Below, piece after piece: positions 1-9,236 of a DNA stretch of 63,953 nt; within the stretch, counting starts at the first letter, position 1, and each line of letters starts with the position of its first letter. The stretch spans positions 2,166 through 66,118 of the forward strand of contig NZ_AOMA01000102.1 in NCBI RefSeq assembly GCF_000337895.1, given 5' to 3'. The translations under genes were made by a program, and so were the position numbers. Below the pieces are notes generated by a model that saw nothing but the letters and a program-made list of their open reading frames with translations, had not been told where the DNA came from and made no database searches. The stretch is from Halobiforma nitratireducens JCM 10879 (GTDB lineage: Archaea; Halobacteriota; Halobacteria; Halobacteriales; Natrialbaceae).

Positions 1-3000
1 GCCGTCACCGTACCGGTCAGTTCGCCGTTCTCGGCGAGTTCGAAGTTGACGCTAGTGCCCTGCTCGGCGTCGACCTCGACTCCGGTCTCGTCGTCGGCAG
101 TGTAGTAATCGTGGTCGGCTTCGACCGAGTAGACGTCGTCCGCGACAACGTCTTCGATCTCGTAGGAGCCGGTTGCATCAGTTTCTACCTCGTACGGTCC
201 TGCAGTGTCACCTTCCGCGGTGACGGTGACGTCGTCGATTCCGTCACCCGCAGTGTCGGTGATGTCTCCGTAGATCGAGCCGGTTTCGGCTGCCTCTACG
301 TAGGCACCCGCAGTGTCACGGGCCTCTTGACCGTCGATCTGGTTGTCGGTGGTAAGCCCTTCGTCGAGCTCGGCACCGGCTTCGACGGTGATCGGCACGA
401 TGCCTGCGTCACCGATGTCGGTGCCCATCGTAGTCTCGTGCTCCTCGTCATCATCAGGTACAAGCGGCTCGCTGTCGGTGTAGTTCACCGCGTTCCGCTC
501 GGTCGCCTTCTCGACGACGCCACCCTCGAAGTCGAGGTCGCCCTCGTTACTCACTTCGTAGGTGAACTCGAACTCCTCACCTTCGGTGATGGGCGAAGTT
601 TCGGAGGCGTCGACGTTGGTGATCTCGACGCTCGGAATCGCCTCCGCGTGGAGGGTGATCTCCTCGCCGGAGTCACCACCGCTCGCTTCGATCGCTTCGG
701 TTTCCTGCAGTTCGTACCCCTCCGCGTCGGCGTGGAGCTCGATGCTCTCGCCTTCGAGCGCGTACGGGATGGTGAAGCTACCGTCTTCAGCAGTCGTCGC
801 GCTGAAGCCGGTGTCGGAGTAGACCGTCGCGCCTTCGACAGCGTCACCGGTCTCGGAGCCAGCGCCGCTCGGCCGCTCGACGGTACCCTCGATCGTGCCC
901 ACGTCGTAGCCGAGCATCTCGCTTGCCTCAGCGAACGTGGTATCCGTAGTTACCTGCGTGCCAACCGATCCGTCGTCAGCGGCGTAGACGAAGTACCCCT
1001 TGAACGGGTTCAGCTCGCCGCTGTGTCCTTCGATCGATGCCGGAGCGCCACCGATGGCACTCTCTTCAGTGACCAGTGCACCTTCCGGTCCTTCCTGCAT
1101 CGAGAAGATCTGGACCGGGTCGGCGGTACTCGCCTCGAACGCGTCTTCGGGCGAGTCAGCCGCCGGGCCGCTCACGAAGTTCCAGCCGTCGTCGACCGAT
1201 CCTTCGGCGGGAACGCCGGTCGCACTGCTGCCGGGTTCGCCCGTGAATTCGACGGTCGCGCTGGCGTCGCTTTCCGCAACGACGGCGTACGCATCGAGCG
1301 GATCGACTTCCTGATCGAAGTCGCTGATCAGCTCCCAGCTGTTGTCGTCGGTGTCGAACTCGTAGACGACTCCCTCGGGCGTCTCGTCGAAGACATCATC
1401 GAGCGTCTGGTCGGTTGGACCGGGGACACCGAGCGCGTAAATCTCGTCAGCCGGCATTTCGAGGTCGAACGCGGGCGTCGCGTACAGGTCGAGCGTACCG
1501 ACGTCGTACTCACTGTCGGAGTGATCCACCGCGGCGGTCGTCGATTCGTAGCCGTCGGCGGTGACGGTGAGTTCGTCGATCTTCTCGTTGACCTCGAACT
1601 CGAACTCGCCGTCAACGTCGGTCAGCGTCTCACTGCCGCTCGCTTCGACGACTGCACCGGGAACACCGTTACCAGTGTGGGGGTCGACGATCTCACCCTC
1701 GACAGTGGTCGTTCCGACCTCCTCGGTCACTGCTTCGTAGGCGTTGACGATCCCGTTACCGTGACGAACGTCTTCGTCTTCGGAATCGACAGGGTTCTGT
1801 GCGGTGTCGTCGATGGTCTCGTGAATATCCTCGGCACCCAGGTCCTCTTCGGTCGAGGACTGGACGAGTGCTGCCGTACCGGCCACGTGCGGTGCGGCCA
1901 TGCTGGTACCCGAGATCGATGCGAGACGTGGGTCGTCGTGGACCTGTGCGTCCTCGTAGGCACCTTCAGCAGCAGCGCTCGCGACGAGGTGACCGGGCGC
2001 GCTCACGTCGGGCGCGACGTATTCGTCGGGCCACTCTTCGGGAGCCTCTTCACCCCAGTAGGTTTCGGTGTGGATGTAATCTCCACTGGAGAAGTCGACC
2101 ACGTCCTCGGTGTCATCGGTCGCACCGACAGTGATCGAACCGGGGTTGTCGCCGGGGGTCGTCGCAATGCCGTGACCGGAGTTCCCGGCGGAGCCGACGA
2201 CGACCACGTCGTGGTCGTTGTACGCTGTGTAGATTTCCTCAGCGAAGTCGGCGAAGGTTCCGCTTCCGACACCGATACTGTAGTTGATCACGTCGATGTC
2301 GTTTGCGATGGCGTAGTCGACGGACGCCAGAATGCCTGCCAGGCTGCCGCCACCATCAGCGCCGAGGATTTTGACGCCGTGCAGCGTTGCGTCGGGAGCA
2401 ACGCCGATGTTCGCACCGCTCGCGTCACCTCCTGCAATGGTTCCGGCGACGTGCGTGCCGTGACCATGGTCGTCGTGTGGTTCCTGCTCGCTATCGACGT
2501 AATTCACCCAGTTGTCCTCGTCGAGGTCAATGTCCGGGTGATCCGGATCGATCCCCGTGTCGGCGACGGCGACGTCGACCCCTTCACCGGTTGTGATGTC
2601 CCAGGCCTCGGGCGCGTCGATCTGATCGAGGCCGAACGTCGTGGTCGGGTCCTCACCGCCACCAACGAAGGTCTCGGCATCGACGTCGTCAGCGTCGCCC
2701 TCAGCGTTTGGCTCCGGAATCTGAATTTCGGCGTTCTCGTACAGTCCGATCACGCCGTCGACGGACGCGATCTGTTCGAGCGACACTTCGGTAGTGTCGA
2801 CCTCGAGCAGAACCGCGTTCGTGGCCCAGAAGTCGTCTTCGACCGTCACGCCGTCGGTATCTTCGGCGTAGGCCTTTAGCGGAGCCTGGGTGGTTTCTGC
2901 CTCGTGCATGGTCGCTTCGACGGAGTCTTCGCTGAGTGTTTCAGCGTACAGAGACTCCGACGAATCCATGTTGACGATGACTTCGAGACGATCCTGCTCC

Positions 3001-3200
3001 GAGGCGTCGTCTGCAAGCTCGGATTGTATCTCTACGTCATCTGCCGTCTGTGTTGTGACTTCGTCGACATTGACCTCGTCGACGGAGTGTGCTGTTCCCC
3101 CGCTTGTTGCTGGTCCCGCGGCCATCGCCACTGGTGATGTCACCATCATCAGCGCCATGAACACCGCGAGTACAGCGACAAGACTGCGTGAGTCTGTCAT
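1..3200 (-). CDS. Secreted subtilisin-like serine protease (S8), C-terminus beyond window
   Basis: An open frame of 1066 codons runs from ATG at 3200 to the window edge without a stop, so the C-terminus is missing. Residues 1-28 form a Sec-type signal (no twin Arg, unlike classic Tat-exported halolysins). Residues about 70-160 look like an I9-type propeptide. The peptidase domain follows with Asp214 (VADTGID), His247 (HGHGTHVAG), oxyanion Asn340 (GSAGNSG) and Ser433 (SGTSMAAPHVAG), a complete S8 triad. After about residue 500 there are at least three beta-sandwich modules of the carboxypeptidase-regulatory type (starting near GEIVDPHTG, GTVERPSG and GDITDTAG), with other Ig-like stretches between them. 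The role is an extracellular or cell-surface protease acting on proteins outside the cell; the substrate is unknown. A TATA-like acttataatt lies at 3235-3244 (minus sense). The family call is very sure; the total length is not known. Confidence 0.95.
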   Translation of the reverse strand, partial: MTDSRSLVAVLAVFMALMMVTSPVAMAAGPATSGGTAHSVDEVNVDEVTTQTADDVEIQSELADDASEQDRLEVIVNMDSSESLYAETLSEDSVEATMHEAETTQAPLKAYAEDTDGVTVEDDFWATNAVLLEVDTTEVSLEQIASVDGVIGLYENAEIQIPEPNAEGDADDVDAETFVGGGEDPTTTFGLDQIDAPEAWDITTGEGVDVAVADTGIDPDHPDIDLDEDNWVNYVDSEQEPHDDHGHGTHVAGTIAGGDASGANIGVAPDATLHGVKILGADGGGSLAGILASVDYAIANDIDVINYSIGVGSGTFADFAEEIYTAYNDHDVVVVGSAGNSGHGIATTPGDNPGSITVGATDDTEDVVDFSSGDYIHTETYWGEEAPEEWPDEYVAPDVSAPGHLVASAAAEGAYEDAQVHDDPRLASISGTSMAAPHVAGTAALVQSSTEEDLGAEDIHETIDDTAQNPVDSEDEDVRHGNGIVNAYEAVTEEVGTTTVEGEIVDPHTGNGVPGAVVEASGSETLTDVDGEFEFEVNEKIDELTVTADGYESTTAAVDHSDSEYDVGTLDLYATPAFDLEMPADEIYALGVPGPTDQTLDDVFDETPEGVVYEFDTDDNSWELISDFDQEVDPLDAYAVVAESDASATVEFTGEPGSSATGVPAEGSVDDGWNFVSGPAADSPEDAFEASTADPVQIFSMQEGPEGALVTEESAIGGAPASIEGHSGELNPFKGYFVYAADDGSVGTQVTTDTTFAEASEMLGYDVGTIEGTVERPSGAGSETGDAVEGATVYSDTGFSATTAEDGSFTIPYALEGESIELHADAEGYELQETEAIEASGGDSGEEITLHAEAIPSVEITNVDASETSPITEGEEFEFTYEVSNEGDLDFEGGVVEKATERNAVNYTDSEPLVPDDDEEHETTMGTDIGDAGIVPITVEAGAELDEGLTTDNQIDGQEARDTAGAYVEAAETGSIYGDITDTAGDGIDDVTVTAEGDTAGPYEVETDATGSYEIEDVVADDVYSVEADHDYYTADDETGVEVDAEQGTSVNFELAENGELTGTVT

Positions 3201-3535
3201 TGATACAGCTCATCATGGCCCACACACTGGATGTACTTATAATTAATCTAACTAGAATATTTCGTATCGAATGATAGTAGAATAATCATATAGATCGAGT
3301 ATCTAAAAAGATCATTCAAAAAACTACTGGCCGAACCGGCGCTCGAGCTGCTCTCGGGGCGAAACTAGAATTCCAACGCGCGCGTCACCACCCGCAGTAC
3401 GTTCCGAGATGTTCTTATCTATTACTGATACTTCGCCTCGACTAAAATAGATGAACGGCTGAAAAGAACAGGAAGACGTAACTATCCGGTTTCGGATAGA
3501 TGGCTCGAGAACGAGATGGGGGATGAGCCGAGAAG
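3201..3535. other. Intergenic region, AT-rich, protease promoter side
   Basis: This gap lies between the protease start and the PCNA stop. It is clearly more AT-rich than its surroundings, and I see no coding frame with haloarchaeal character. A TATA-like box for the protease sits at 3235-3244 (minus sense). A short inverted pair, gaatgat (about 3269) and atcattc (about 3311), may be part of a regulatory site or a transcript end. Nothing else is recognised. Confidence 0.5.
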
Positions 3536-4279
3536 TTAGTCGCTCTGGATTCGCGGCGCGAGCATGTAGGTGACCTGGCCCTGTCCCTCGGCGAAGCCGA
3601 AGTAGATCTTGACCGGGAACTCCTCGCCGAGATGCAGCGTGACCTCGGTGTCGGCGGGGATCGCCTTGTTCATGTCCTTGAGGTAGTCGAGCGAGAACAG
3701 CGAGTGTGCGGGGCCGACCTGCAGGTCGATCAGGTCTTCCTGGGTGAGCTCGAGGTGGACGTCGTCGGTGTCGCCCTCCGCGTCGACGTAGAAGAACTCC
3801 TCGCCTTCGTCGACGCCCAGCGCGATGTGATCGGAGACCATGTCGGCGGCGGTCACCGACCGGTTGACATCTTTGCCCTCGAGGATAACTTCGGCGGGCA
3901 GGTCCAGGTCCGGGATGTCGGGTTCCTGGCGGATCGAGTCGGGGTCGATCAGCGCGAGCGTGTACTCGAGCCCGTCGATCTGGATCTGGAGTTTGCGCGT
4001 TTCCTCGTCGAGTTCGAGCTGGATGAGCTGGCCGGAGTCGGCCATGCCCGCGATGTCCTCGAGCCGGGAGAGGTCGACGCCGATCAGCCCGCCGTCGGCC
4101 TCGTAGGATTCGAACGCGGCCGCGTCGAGCGAGAGGTCGACCATCCCGACGTTAGCGGGGTCGACGGCCCGGATTTCGAGCCCGTCTTCCTCGAGGTGGA
4201 TTTTACACTCGTCGACCAGCACGCTCACCGAGTCGAGCGCGCTGGTGAGCGTTTCCGCGCTCACGATGGCCTTGAACAT
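3536..4279 (-). CDS. pcn: DNA polymerase sliding clamp (PCNA)
   Basis: This 247-residue protein begins [11 protein letters not shown] and ends MLAPRIQSD, matching the length and ends of haloarchaeal PCNA. It forms the homotrimeric ring that tethers DNA polymerases, Fen1, ligase and other factors to DNA. The interdomain connecting loop and the C-terminal tail used by PIP-box partners are present. I chose ATG at 4279 over the in-frame ATG at 4306, because the TATA-like ctttttatg at 4304-4312 (minus sense) is centred 29 nt before 4279. That fits a leaderless transcript and would overlap the longer reading frame. The gene stands alone, facing away from the sugar-nucleotide genes. The open frame can be extended further upstream, but the extension is Arg- and Ser-rich and not haloarchaeal in character. 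Confidence 0.97.
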   Translation of the reverse strand: MFKAIVSAETLTSALDSVSVLVDECKIHLEEDGLEIRAVDPANVGMVDLSLDAAAFESYEADGGLIGVDLSRLEDIAGMADSGQLIQLELDEETRKLQIQIDGLEYTLALIDPDSIRQEPDIPDLDLPAEVILEGKDVNRSVTAADMVSDHIALGVDEGEEFFYVDAEGDTDDVHLELTQEDLIDLQVGPAHSLFSLDYLKDMNKAIPADTEVTLHLGEEFPVKIYFGFAEGQGQVTYMLAPRIQSD

Positions 4280-4588
4280 ATACGCCGTGGTACGAACGGT
4301 CGACATAAAAAGCCACCCTTTACGCGCGGGCGGGCGTCGATCGGCCCGATCGACCGGGGTAAGCGACGCTTTCGTACTCGAGACCTGCTTTGATCCCCTG
4401 AAGAGCCGAATATCGCGGTCGAACGGGACACGACGCCCGCGAGGCAGTTCTGGGTCGGACGGTCGGGGCCGGAGCCGACGGCGGAAACATGTCGTTTCTC
4501 CCCAGCGATCGCGTTCGTCGGCGCTCCCACTGCGGGAGAATCGCTGTAGGACTGCCGAAACAAAGCGTAGCGACGACGTACCGCCCCC
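4280..4588. other. Divergent promoter region between PCNA and glmU-like gene
   Basis: This 309-bp gap holds the PCNA promoter at its left end. The right end leads into the glmU-like gene, with no obvious TATA box; the stretch before 4589 is GC-rich. Open frames cross the gap on both strands, but they are Arg-rich shadows. No RNA gene is recognised. Confidence 0.45.
4304..4312 (-). promoter_or_regulatory. TATA box of PCNA gene
   Basis: The minus-strand ctttttatg is centred 29 nt before ATG 4279, which predicts a transcript starting at or next to the start codon. Confidence 0.5.
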
Positions 4589-5758
4589 ATGAGCGTCTCG
4601 TCCGCGGTCGTGCTCGCCGCCGGGGAGGGCGTTCGACTGCGTCCGCTCACCCGAAACCGTCCGAAACCGATGCTCCCGGCAGGAACGAGACCGGTCCTCG
4701 AGCACGTTTTCGACCAGTTGATCGATGCCGGTCTCGGCTCGATCACGGTCGTCGTCGGCTATCGCGGGGATCGGATTCGATCGCACTTCGGCTCGACGTA
4801 CCGTGATGCCGAGTTGACCTACGTCGAACAGCACCACCAGCTGGGGACCGCTCACGCACTTGCGGTCGCCGCTCCGGTCGTCGACGGGCCGACGGTGGTC
4901 GTCAACGGCGACCAACTCGTCGATCGACGGATCGTCGAGGCCGTCGTCGCTGGCCACGACGCGTCCCCCGTGACACTCGGTGTCCTCGAGCGACAGGCGA
5001 TCGGCGAGTACGGCGGGGTACTCCTCGAGAACGGGGCCGTTTCGGAGCTCGTCGAGAACCCGACCGACGAACGGCCGTACCGACTCAATGCCGGCGTCTA
5101 CGTCGTCGAACCGTCGCTCTTCGAGACGATCGAACGGCTGGAGCCCGTCGACGGGGAGCTATCGCTCGTGGACGCGATCAACGCCCTGCTTGCGGCCGGC
5201 GAGTCGGTTCGTGGCGTCCGGTCCGACGGGTACTGGCTCGACGCGACGTACCCGTGGGACCTGCTCGACGTCTCTCGATCGCTGTTCGACGCGGGGATCG
5301 TCCAGGATGCGGTTGCCGAGTCGGCGACGGTTCACGAGTCGGCGGTGGTGCTGTCGCCGACCGTCGTCGACCGAGGCTGTGAGATCGGACCCGGAGCGGT
5401 CGTCGGTCCGGACACCTGCCTCGGTGAGAACGTGACGATCGGCTCGAACGCAGTCGTCAAGCGAAGCGTGATCGACGCCGAAACCCGGATCGGTCCGAAC
5501 GCGACCGTCGACGACTGCGTCACCGGCGTCGGCGTCGATGTCGGCCACGGTTCGATCGTCCCTGGCGGGCCGAGCGACGTTCGGGTCGGCGACCGGTTCT
5601 TCGAGGGCGAACCGATCGGGGCGCTGCTCGCGGACCGGGTCACCGATCGCGGCGGCGTGACCTACGTCCCGGGAACGATCGTCGGTGCCGCCGCCGAGAT
5701 CGACGCTGGTGCGGTCGTCCACGGAACGATCCCTGCCGACGCCGAGGTGCGATCCTGA
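4589..5758 (+). CDS. Sugar-1-phosphate nucleotidylyltransferase/acyltransferase, GlmU-like
   Basis: This is a 389-residue two-domain enzyme. The N-terminal half is a nucleotidyltransferase with the signature [20 protein letters not shown] (loop plus PKP motif). The C-terminal half, from about residue 245, shows left-handed beta-helix hexapeptide repeats typical of acetyltransferases. The archaeal enzymes of this family make UDP-N-acetylglucosamine from glucosamine-1-phosphate, acetyl-CoA and UTP; other NDP-sugars are also possible. The stop overlaps the glmS start by one base (TGATG at 5756-5760), so translation is probably coupled. That neighbour makes the amino-sugar precursor and strongly supports the GlmU role. 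Exact sugar specificity cannot be read from the sequence. Confidence 0.88.
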   Translation: MSVSSAVVLAAGEGVRLRPLTRNRPKPMLPAGTRPVLEHVFDQLIDAGLGSITVVVGYRGDRIRSHFGSTYRDAELTYVEQHHQLGTAHALAVAAPVVDGPTVVVNGDQLVDRRIVEAVVAGHDASPVTLGVLERQAIGEYGGVLLENGAVSELVENPTDERPYRLNAGVYVVEPSLFETIERLEPVDGELSLVDAINALLAAGESVRGVRSDGYWLDATYPWDLLDVSRSLFDAGIVQDAVAESATVHESAVVLSPTVVDRGCEIGPGAVVGPDTCLGENVTIGSNAVVKRSVIDAETRIGPNATVDDCVTGVGVDVGHGSIVPGGPSDVRVGDRFFEGEPIGALLADRVTDRGGVTYVPGTIVGAAAEIDAGAVVHGTIPADAEVRS

Positions 5759-7551
5759 TGTGTGGGATCATCGGCTGTGCCGACACCGACGACGTCCTCG
5801 GGATGCTCGTCGACGGCCTCTCGCGGCTCGAGTATCGGGGGTACGACTCCGCGGGCGTCGCGGTGACGAACGGGTCCCTCGCCGTCGAAAAACGCGAGGG
5901 CGACCTCTCGGCGCTCGAGGACGCGCTGGACGGGACGGGCGACGAGCTCCGGGGGACCGTCGGGATCGGACACACGCGCTGGAGCACACACGGACCGCCG
6001 ACGGACGTGAACGCCCACCCGCACACGGACGAGGACGGCTCCGTCGCGGTCGTCCACAACGGCATCATCGAGAACTACCGGCCGCTGCGGGACGAGCTGT
6101 CCGGGGCGGGCTGTCGGTTCGTGAGCGAGACCGATACGGAGGTCGTCCCGCACCTGATCGAGCGCGAACGGGCGGCCGGTGCCGACCGGGAGACTGCGTT
6201 TCGGCGGGCGATCGACCGGCTCGAGGGGAGTTACGCGATCGCTGCCGTCTTCGCCGGGTGTGAGACGATCTACGCCGCACGTCACGAGTCGCCACTCGTT
6301 CTCGGGGTCGGCGAGGGGGCGAACTACCTCGCGAGCGACGTGCCCGCGTTCGTCCCGTACACGGACCGCGTGATCTACCTCGACGACGGCGAGTTCGCGT
6401 CCGTTTCCCCCGAATCGGTGACCGTCGCTGACGTGGAGGGGACGCCCCTCGACAAGCCGATCGAAACGATCGAGTGGGACCCCGAAGCCGTCGGCAAGAG
6501 CGGCTACGACCACTACATGCGAAAGGAGATCGCCGAACAGCCCCGTGCGATCCGTGACTGTCTCCGGGGTCGCGTCGAAGAGCTGGCGGCTTCCGTCTCG
6601 CTGCCCGAACTCGAGGGGCTCGAGGAACCGTCGTCGGTCCAACTCGTTGCCTGTGGCACTTCCTACCATGCCGGACTGTTCGGCGAGCGGCTGTTCCAGC
6701 GGCGGGGTATCCCGGCACAGACGTTCGTCGCCAGCGAGTACGACGCCGGCTCGGTACCCGTCGACGAGGACACGCTCGTCGTCGCTGTCACCCAGAGCGG
6801 GGAGACGGCGGATACGATGCAGGCGCTTCGCGGCGCGAACCGTGCGGGAGCGACGACGCTCGCGGTGACCAACGTCGTCGCGAGTTCGGCGGCCCGCGAG
6901 GCCGAGTACGCCTGTTACGTTCGTGCCGGACCGGAGATCAGCGTCGCCGCGACCAAGTCCTTTGCCTCTCAGCAAGTCACCCTTTCGTTGCTCGCGAGCG
7001 CTCTCGCCGGCCCGCAGTCTCACGAGTTCCTTCGCGAGCTCCGACGCCTGCCGGACTACATCCAGGCCGTCCTCGACCGCTCGAGTGTCCGCGACCTCGT
7101 CGGGGAACTCCTCGATGCGGACGCCTATTTTTTCGTCGGCCGCGGCTACAACGCTCCCGTCGCACTCGAGGGAGCGTTGAAGCTCAAAGAAATCTCGTAC
7201 CGACACGCCGAGGGGTTCCCGGCGGGCGAGCTGAAACACGGTCCGCTCGCACTCGTCACGGCCGAGACCCCGGTGTTCGCGCTCGTTTCGGGGCGCGAAC
7301 ACACCGCCGAGACGATCGGGAACGTCAAGGAAGTCCAGGCTCGTCGAGCACCCGTCGTCGCCGTCACCGACGTGCCCGAAACCGTCGAACGCCACGCCGA
7401 GTTCGTCCTCGAGGTTCCCGAGACTCACCCTGCCGTGATGCCGATCGTCGCGAACGTCCAGCTCCAGTTGCTCGCCTACTGGCTCGCCAACGCGCTCGGC
7501 CGTCCGATCGACAAACCCAGAAACCTCGCGAAAAGCGTGACCGTCCGGTGA
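5758..7551 (+). CDS. glmS: Glutamine-fructose-6-phosphate aminotransferase (isomerizing)
   Basis: This 597-residue enzyme is complete and of normal family length. It starts MCGIIGC, so Cys2 becomes the N-terminal nucleophile of the class-II glutaminase domain after Met removal. Two SIS sugar-isomerase domains follow (near VACGTSYHAG and FFVGRGYN). The C-terminus ends KPRNLAKSVTVR, close to the usual end of the family. It converts fructose-6-phosphate plus glutamine to glucosamine-6-phosphate, the first committed step to UDP-GlcNAc. It shares one base with the upstream nucleotidyltransferase gene, forming a hexosamine operon. It converges with the signalling cluster at 7609. Confidence 0.97.
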   Translation: MCGIIGCADTDDVLGMLVDGLSRLEYRGYDSAGVAVTNGSLAVEKREGDLSALEDALDGTGDELRGTVGIGHTRWSTHGPPTDVNAHPHTDEDGSVAVVHNGIIENYRPLRDELSGAGCRFVSETDTEVVPHLIERERAAGADRETAFRRAIDRLEGSYAIAAVFAGCETIYAARHESPLVLGVGEGANYLASDVPAFVPYTDRVIYLDDGEFASVSPESVTVADVEGTPLDKPIETIEWDPEAVGKSGYDHYMRKEIAEQPRAIRDCLRGRVEELAASVSLPELEGLEEPSSVQLVACGTSYHAGLFGERLFQRRGIPAQTFVASEYDAGSVPVDEDTLVVAVTQSGETADTMQALRGANRAGATTLAVTNVVASSAAREAEYACYVRAGPEISVAATKSFASQQVTLSLLASALAGPQSHEFLRELRRLPDYIQAVLDRSSVRDLVGELLDADAYFFVGRGYNAPVALEGALKLKEISYRHAEGFPAGELKHGPLALVTAETPVFALVSGREHTAETIGNVKEVQARRAPVVAVTDVPETVERHAEFVLEVPETHPAVMPIVANVQLQLLAYWLANALGRPIDKPRNLAKSVTVR

Positions 7552-7608
7552 GACGGTCGTGGATCGTTGCTGATACGATACGGGACAGCGGGTAGGCAGT
7601 GACGCCGC

Positions 7609-8709
7609 TCACTCGGCCGGCTCGAGCAGAATTCGGACGATCGTACCCCGCGGCTCGTTGTCGTCGATCTCGAGGCGGCCCCCGTAGCGGTCGACGAACG
7701 TCCGGACGAGGTACAACCCGATCCCGGTTCGCTCGTCGACGCCCGACCAGCCACGGTCGACGACGCGACGGCGGTTGGCTGTCGGCAGTCCCGGTCCGCT
7801 GTCGGCGACCTGAAAGCCGACCAGTTCGTCGTTGTTCTGCCCTGTGACAACCGTGACCGTCGGTTCCGGCGTTCCGGTGTCGTCGTGTACGACCGCGTTC
7901 GTCAACACGTTTCGGACGACGACGTTGAGAAAGCGGTCCGCACGCACCCGGGTCGTTCCGTCCGCGCCGTCCAAGGCGACGTCGAGGTCCTCGTAGCGTG
8001 TCTCGAGTCGCGCAATCTCTTCCTGGAGGACCGCTTCGAGGACGACCGTATCGAGCGTTGCCGCCGGCTCCTCGAGTGCCTCGACCATCGCACCGACGGA
8101 TTCGGTCAACTCGACGACGTGCTCGCCGGCCTCGACGATCCGCGAGACGATCCGCTCTTCGGTGGGGTCGTCCGGATCGAGTGCCTCGATCCAGCCGAGA
8201 ATCACCGCAGCGTCGTCTCTGATCTCGTGTCGGATGAGCCAGTTCAACACGGCGAGTTCGCGGCGCTGGCGCTCGAGTTCGAGCGTCCGTCGCTTCCGTT
8301 CGATCGCGTAGTTGATCGTCCGCGTCAGGACTCGCGGGGTGACGTGGTCTTTCACGAGGAAGTCCTCCGCCCCGCGCTCGACGGCCTCGAGGCCGATCGC
8401 GCCGTCGTCGATACCCGTCAGGACGACCACGGCGGTCCCGTCGCTTTGCTCGAGGACGGACTCGAGCGTCTCCAGCCCACTCGAGTCGGGGAGGTTCAGA
8501 TCGAGCAGGACGACGTCGATCGCCGACGCGTCCTCCTGGAGCTGATCGACGGTGGCTGACAGGTTCTCGACGCGGTCGACGGCGATCGACGGAAGCGACG
8601 CCGCCTCGAGTGCGTCGGCCTGAAGCTGCTGGAGCATCGTTCGGTACAGGCGTGCGTCGTCGTCTTCGTCTTCGACGAGCAGTACCGACCGCGTCTCGAG
8701 GGGGTCCAT
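7609..8709 (-). CDS. Hybrid receiver/histidine kinase
   Basis: This 366-residue protein has an N-terminal receiver domain (acidic pocket VEDEDDD, phospho-acceptor Asp70 in LLDLNLPDSSG, Lys120). A short helical linker leads to a kinase core with H-box His161 (LIRHEIRDD) and an ATPase domain with N, G1 and G2 boxes (NVLTNAVVHDD, DSGPGLP, GIGLYLVRT). There is no transmembrane segment, so it is cytoplasmic. Receiver-first kinases can be switched by phosphorylation arriving at the receiver. It is the last gene of a four-gene minus-strand signalling cluster (13605 to 7609), 50 nt after the lone receiver. The signal and target are unknown; control of the neighbouring glycan genes is only inferred from position. 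Confidence 0.9.
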   Translation of the reverse strand: MDPLETRSVLLVEDEDDDARLYRTMLQQLQADALEAASLPSIAVDRVENLSATVDQLQEDASAIDVVLLDLNLPDSSGLETLESVLEQSDGTAVVVLTGIDDGAIGLEAVERGAEDFLVKDHVTPRVLTRTINYAIERKRRTLELERQRRELAVLNWLIRHEIRDDAAVILGWIEALDPDDPTEERIVSRIVEAGEHVVELTESVGAMVEALEEPAATLDTVVLEAVLQEEIARLETRYEDLDVALDGADGTTRVRADRFLNVVVRNVLTNAVVHDDTGTPEPTVTVVTGQNNDELVGFQVADSGPGLPTANRRRVVDRGWSGVDERTGIGLYLVRTFVDRYGGRLEIDDNEPRGTIVRILLEPAE

Positions 8710-8759
8710 GTGCTAACGAACGCACTACAGCGACAAATTCCTCCGGGGTGGGGCGATCC

Positions 8760-9236
8760 TCACGCCGATTCGTCGGTCGGCTCGGTTGCGGCGACGAACC
8801 GACAGAGACCGGCCAGCCGTTGTCGAAACTCGACGAACGACAACGGTTTGACGACGTAGACGTTCGCTCCCGCGGCGTATGCCGTCCGCACGTCGTCGGG
8901 CGACGCCGAGCCGGTGACGACGGCGATCGGGAGCACGGAGCGAGGATGGGTGTCCCGGGCCCGTTCGACGACGTCGAAGCCCGATCCGTCGGGGAGGTTC
9001 ACGTCGACGAGAAGCAGCGTCGGTCGGCGTCGGTCGCCGGCTTCGACCGCCTCGAGGAGCGCCAGTGCGTCGGCAGCGCGGTCGACACGCGTCAGGTCGG
9101 CGACACACCGGGTCTGAGAAACGACGGTTTCGATCATCGTCGCGTCGTCGTCGCTGTCTTCGACGTACACCACGTCCTCGACGGCGTCGTGAGTCCCTGT
9201 ATCGTCCGCTCTCGTTCGAGCACTACTGTTTCTCAT
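8760..9236 (-). CDS. Single-domain response regulator
   Basis: This 158-residue protein is essentially one receiver domain, with acidic pair in YVEDSDDD, phospho-acceptor Asp78 in LLLVDVNLPDGSG, Thr in VVTGS and Lys130 in VVKPLS. There is no output domain, so it probably passes phosphate between partners or acts by protein contact. ATG at 9236 was chosen because the upstream extension is Arg/Ser-rich and not acidic. This start lies 14 nt inside the end of the preceding HxlR-receiver gene, which points to coupled translation. It sits between a DNA-binding regulator and a receiver-kinase hybrid, as expected for a phosphorelay. Confidence 0.88.
   Translation of the reverse strand: MRNSSARTRADDTGTHDAVEDVVYVEDSDDDATMIETVVSQTRCVADLTRVDRAADALALLEAVEAGDRRRPTLLLVDVNLPDGSGFDVVERARDTHPRSVLPIAVVTGSASPDDVRTAYAAGANVYVVKPLSFVEFRQRLAGLCRFVAATEPTDESA

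Noticed and set aside
111..2879. Plus-strand open frame of 922 codons
   Set aside because: It lies antisense to the subtilase gene, whose minus-strand frame has the full catalytic motif set. The plus-strand product has no domain and arises from the codon bias of the true gene.
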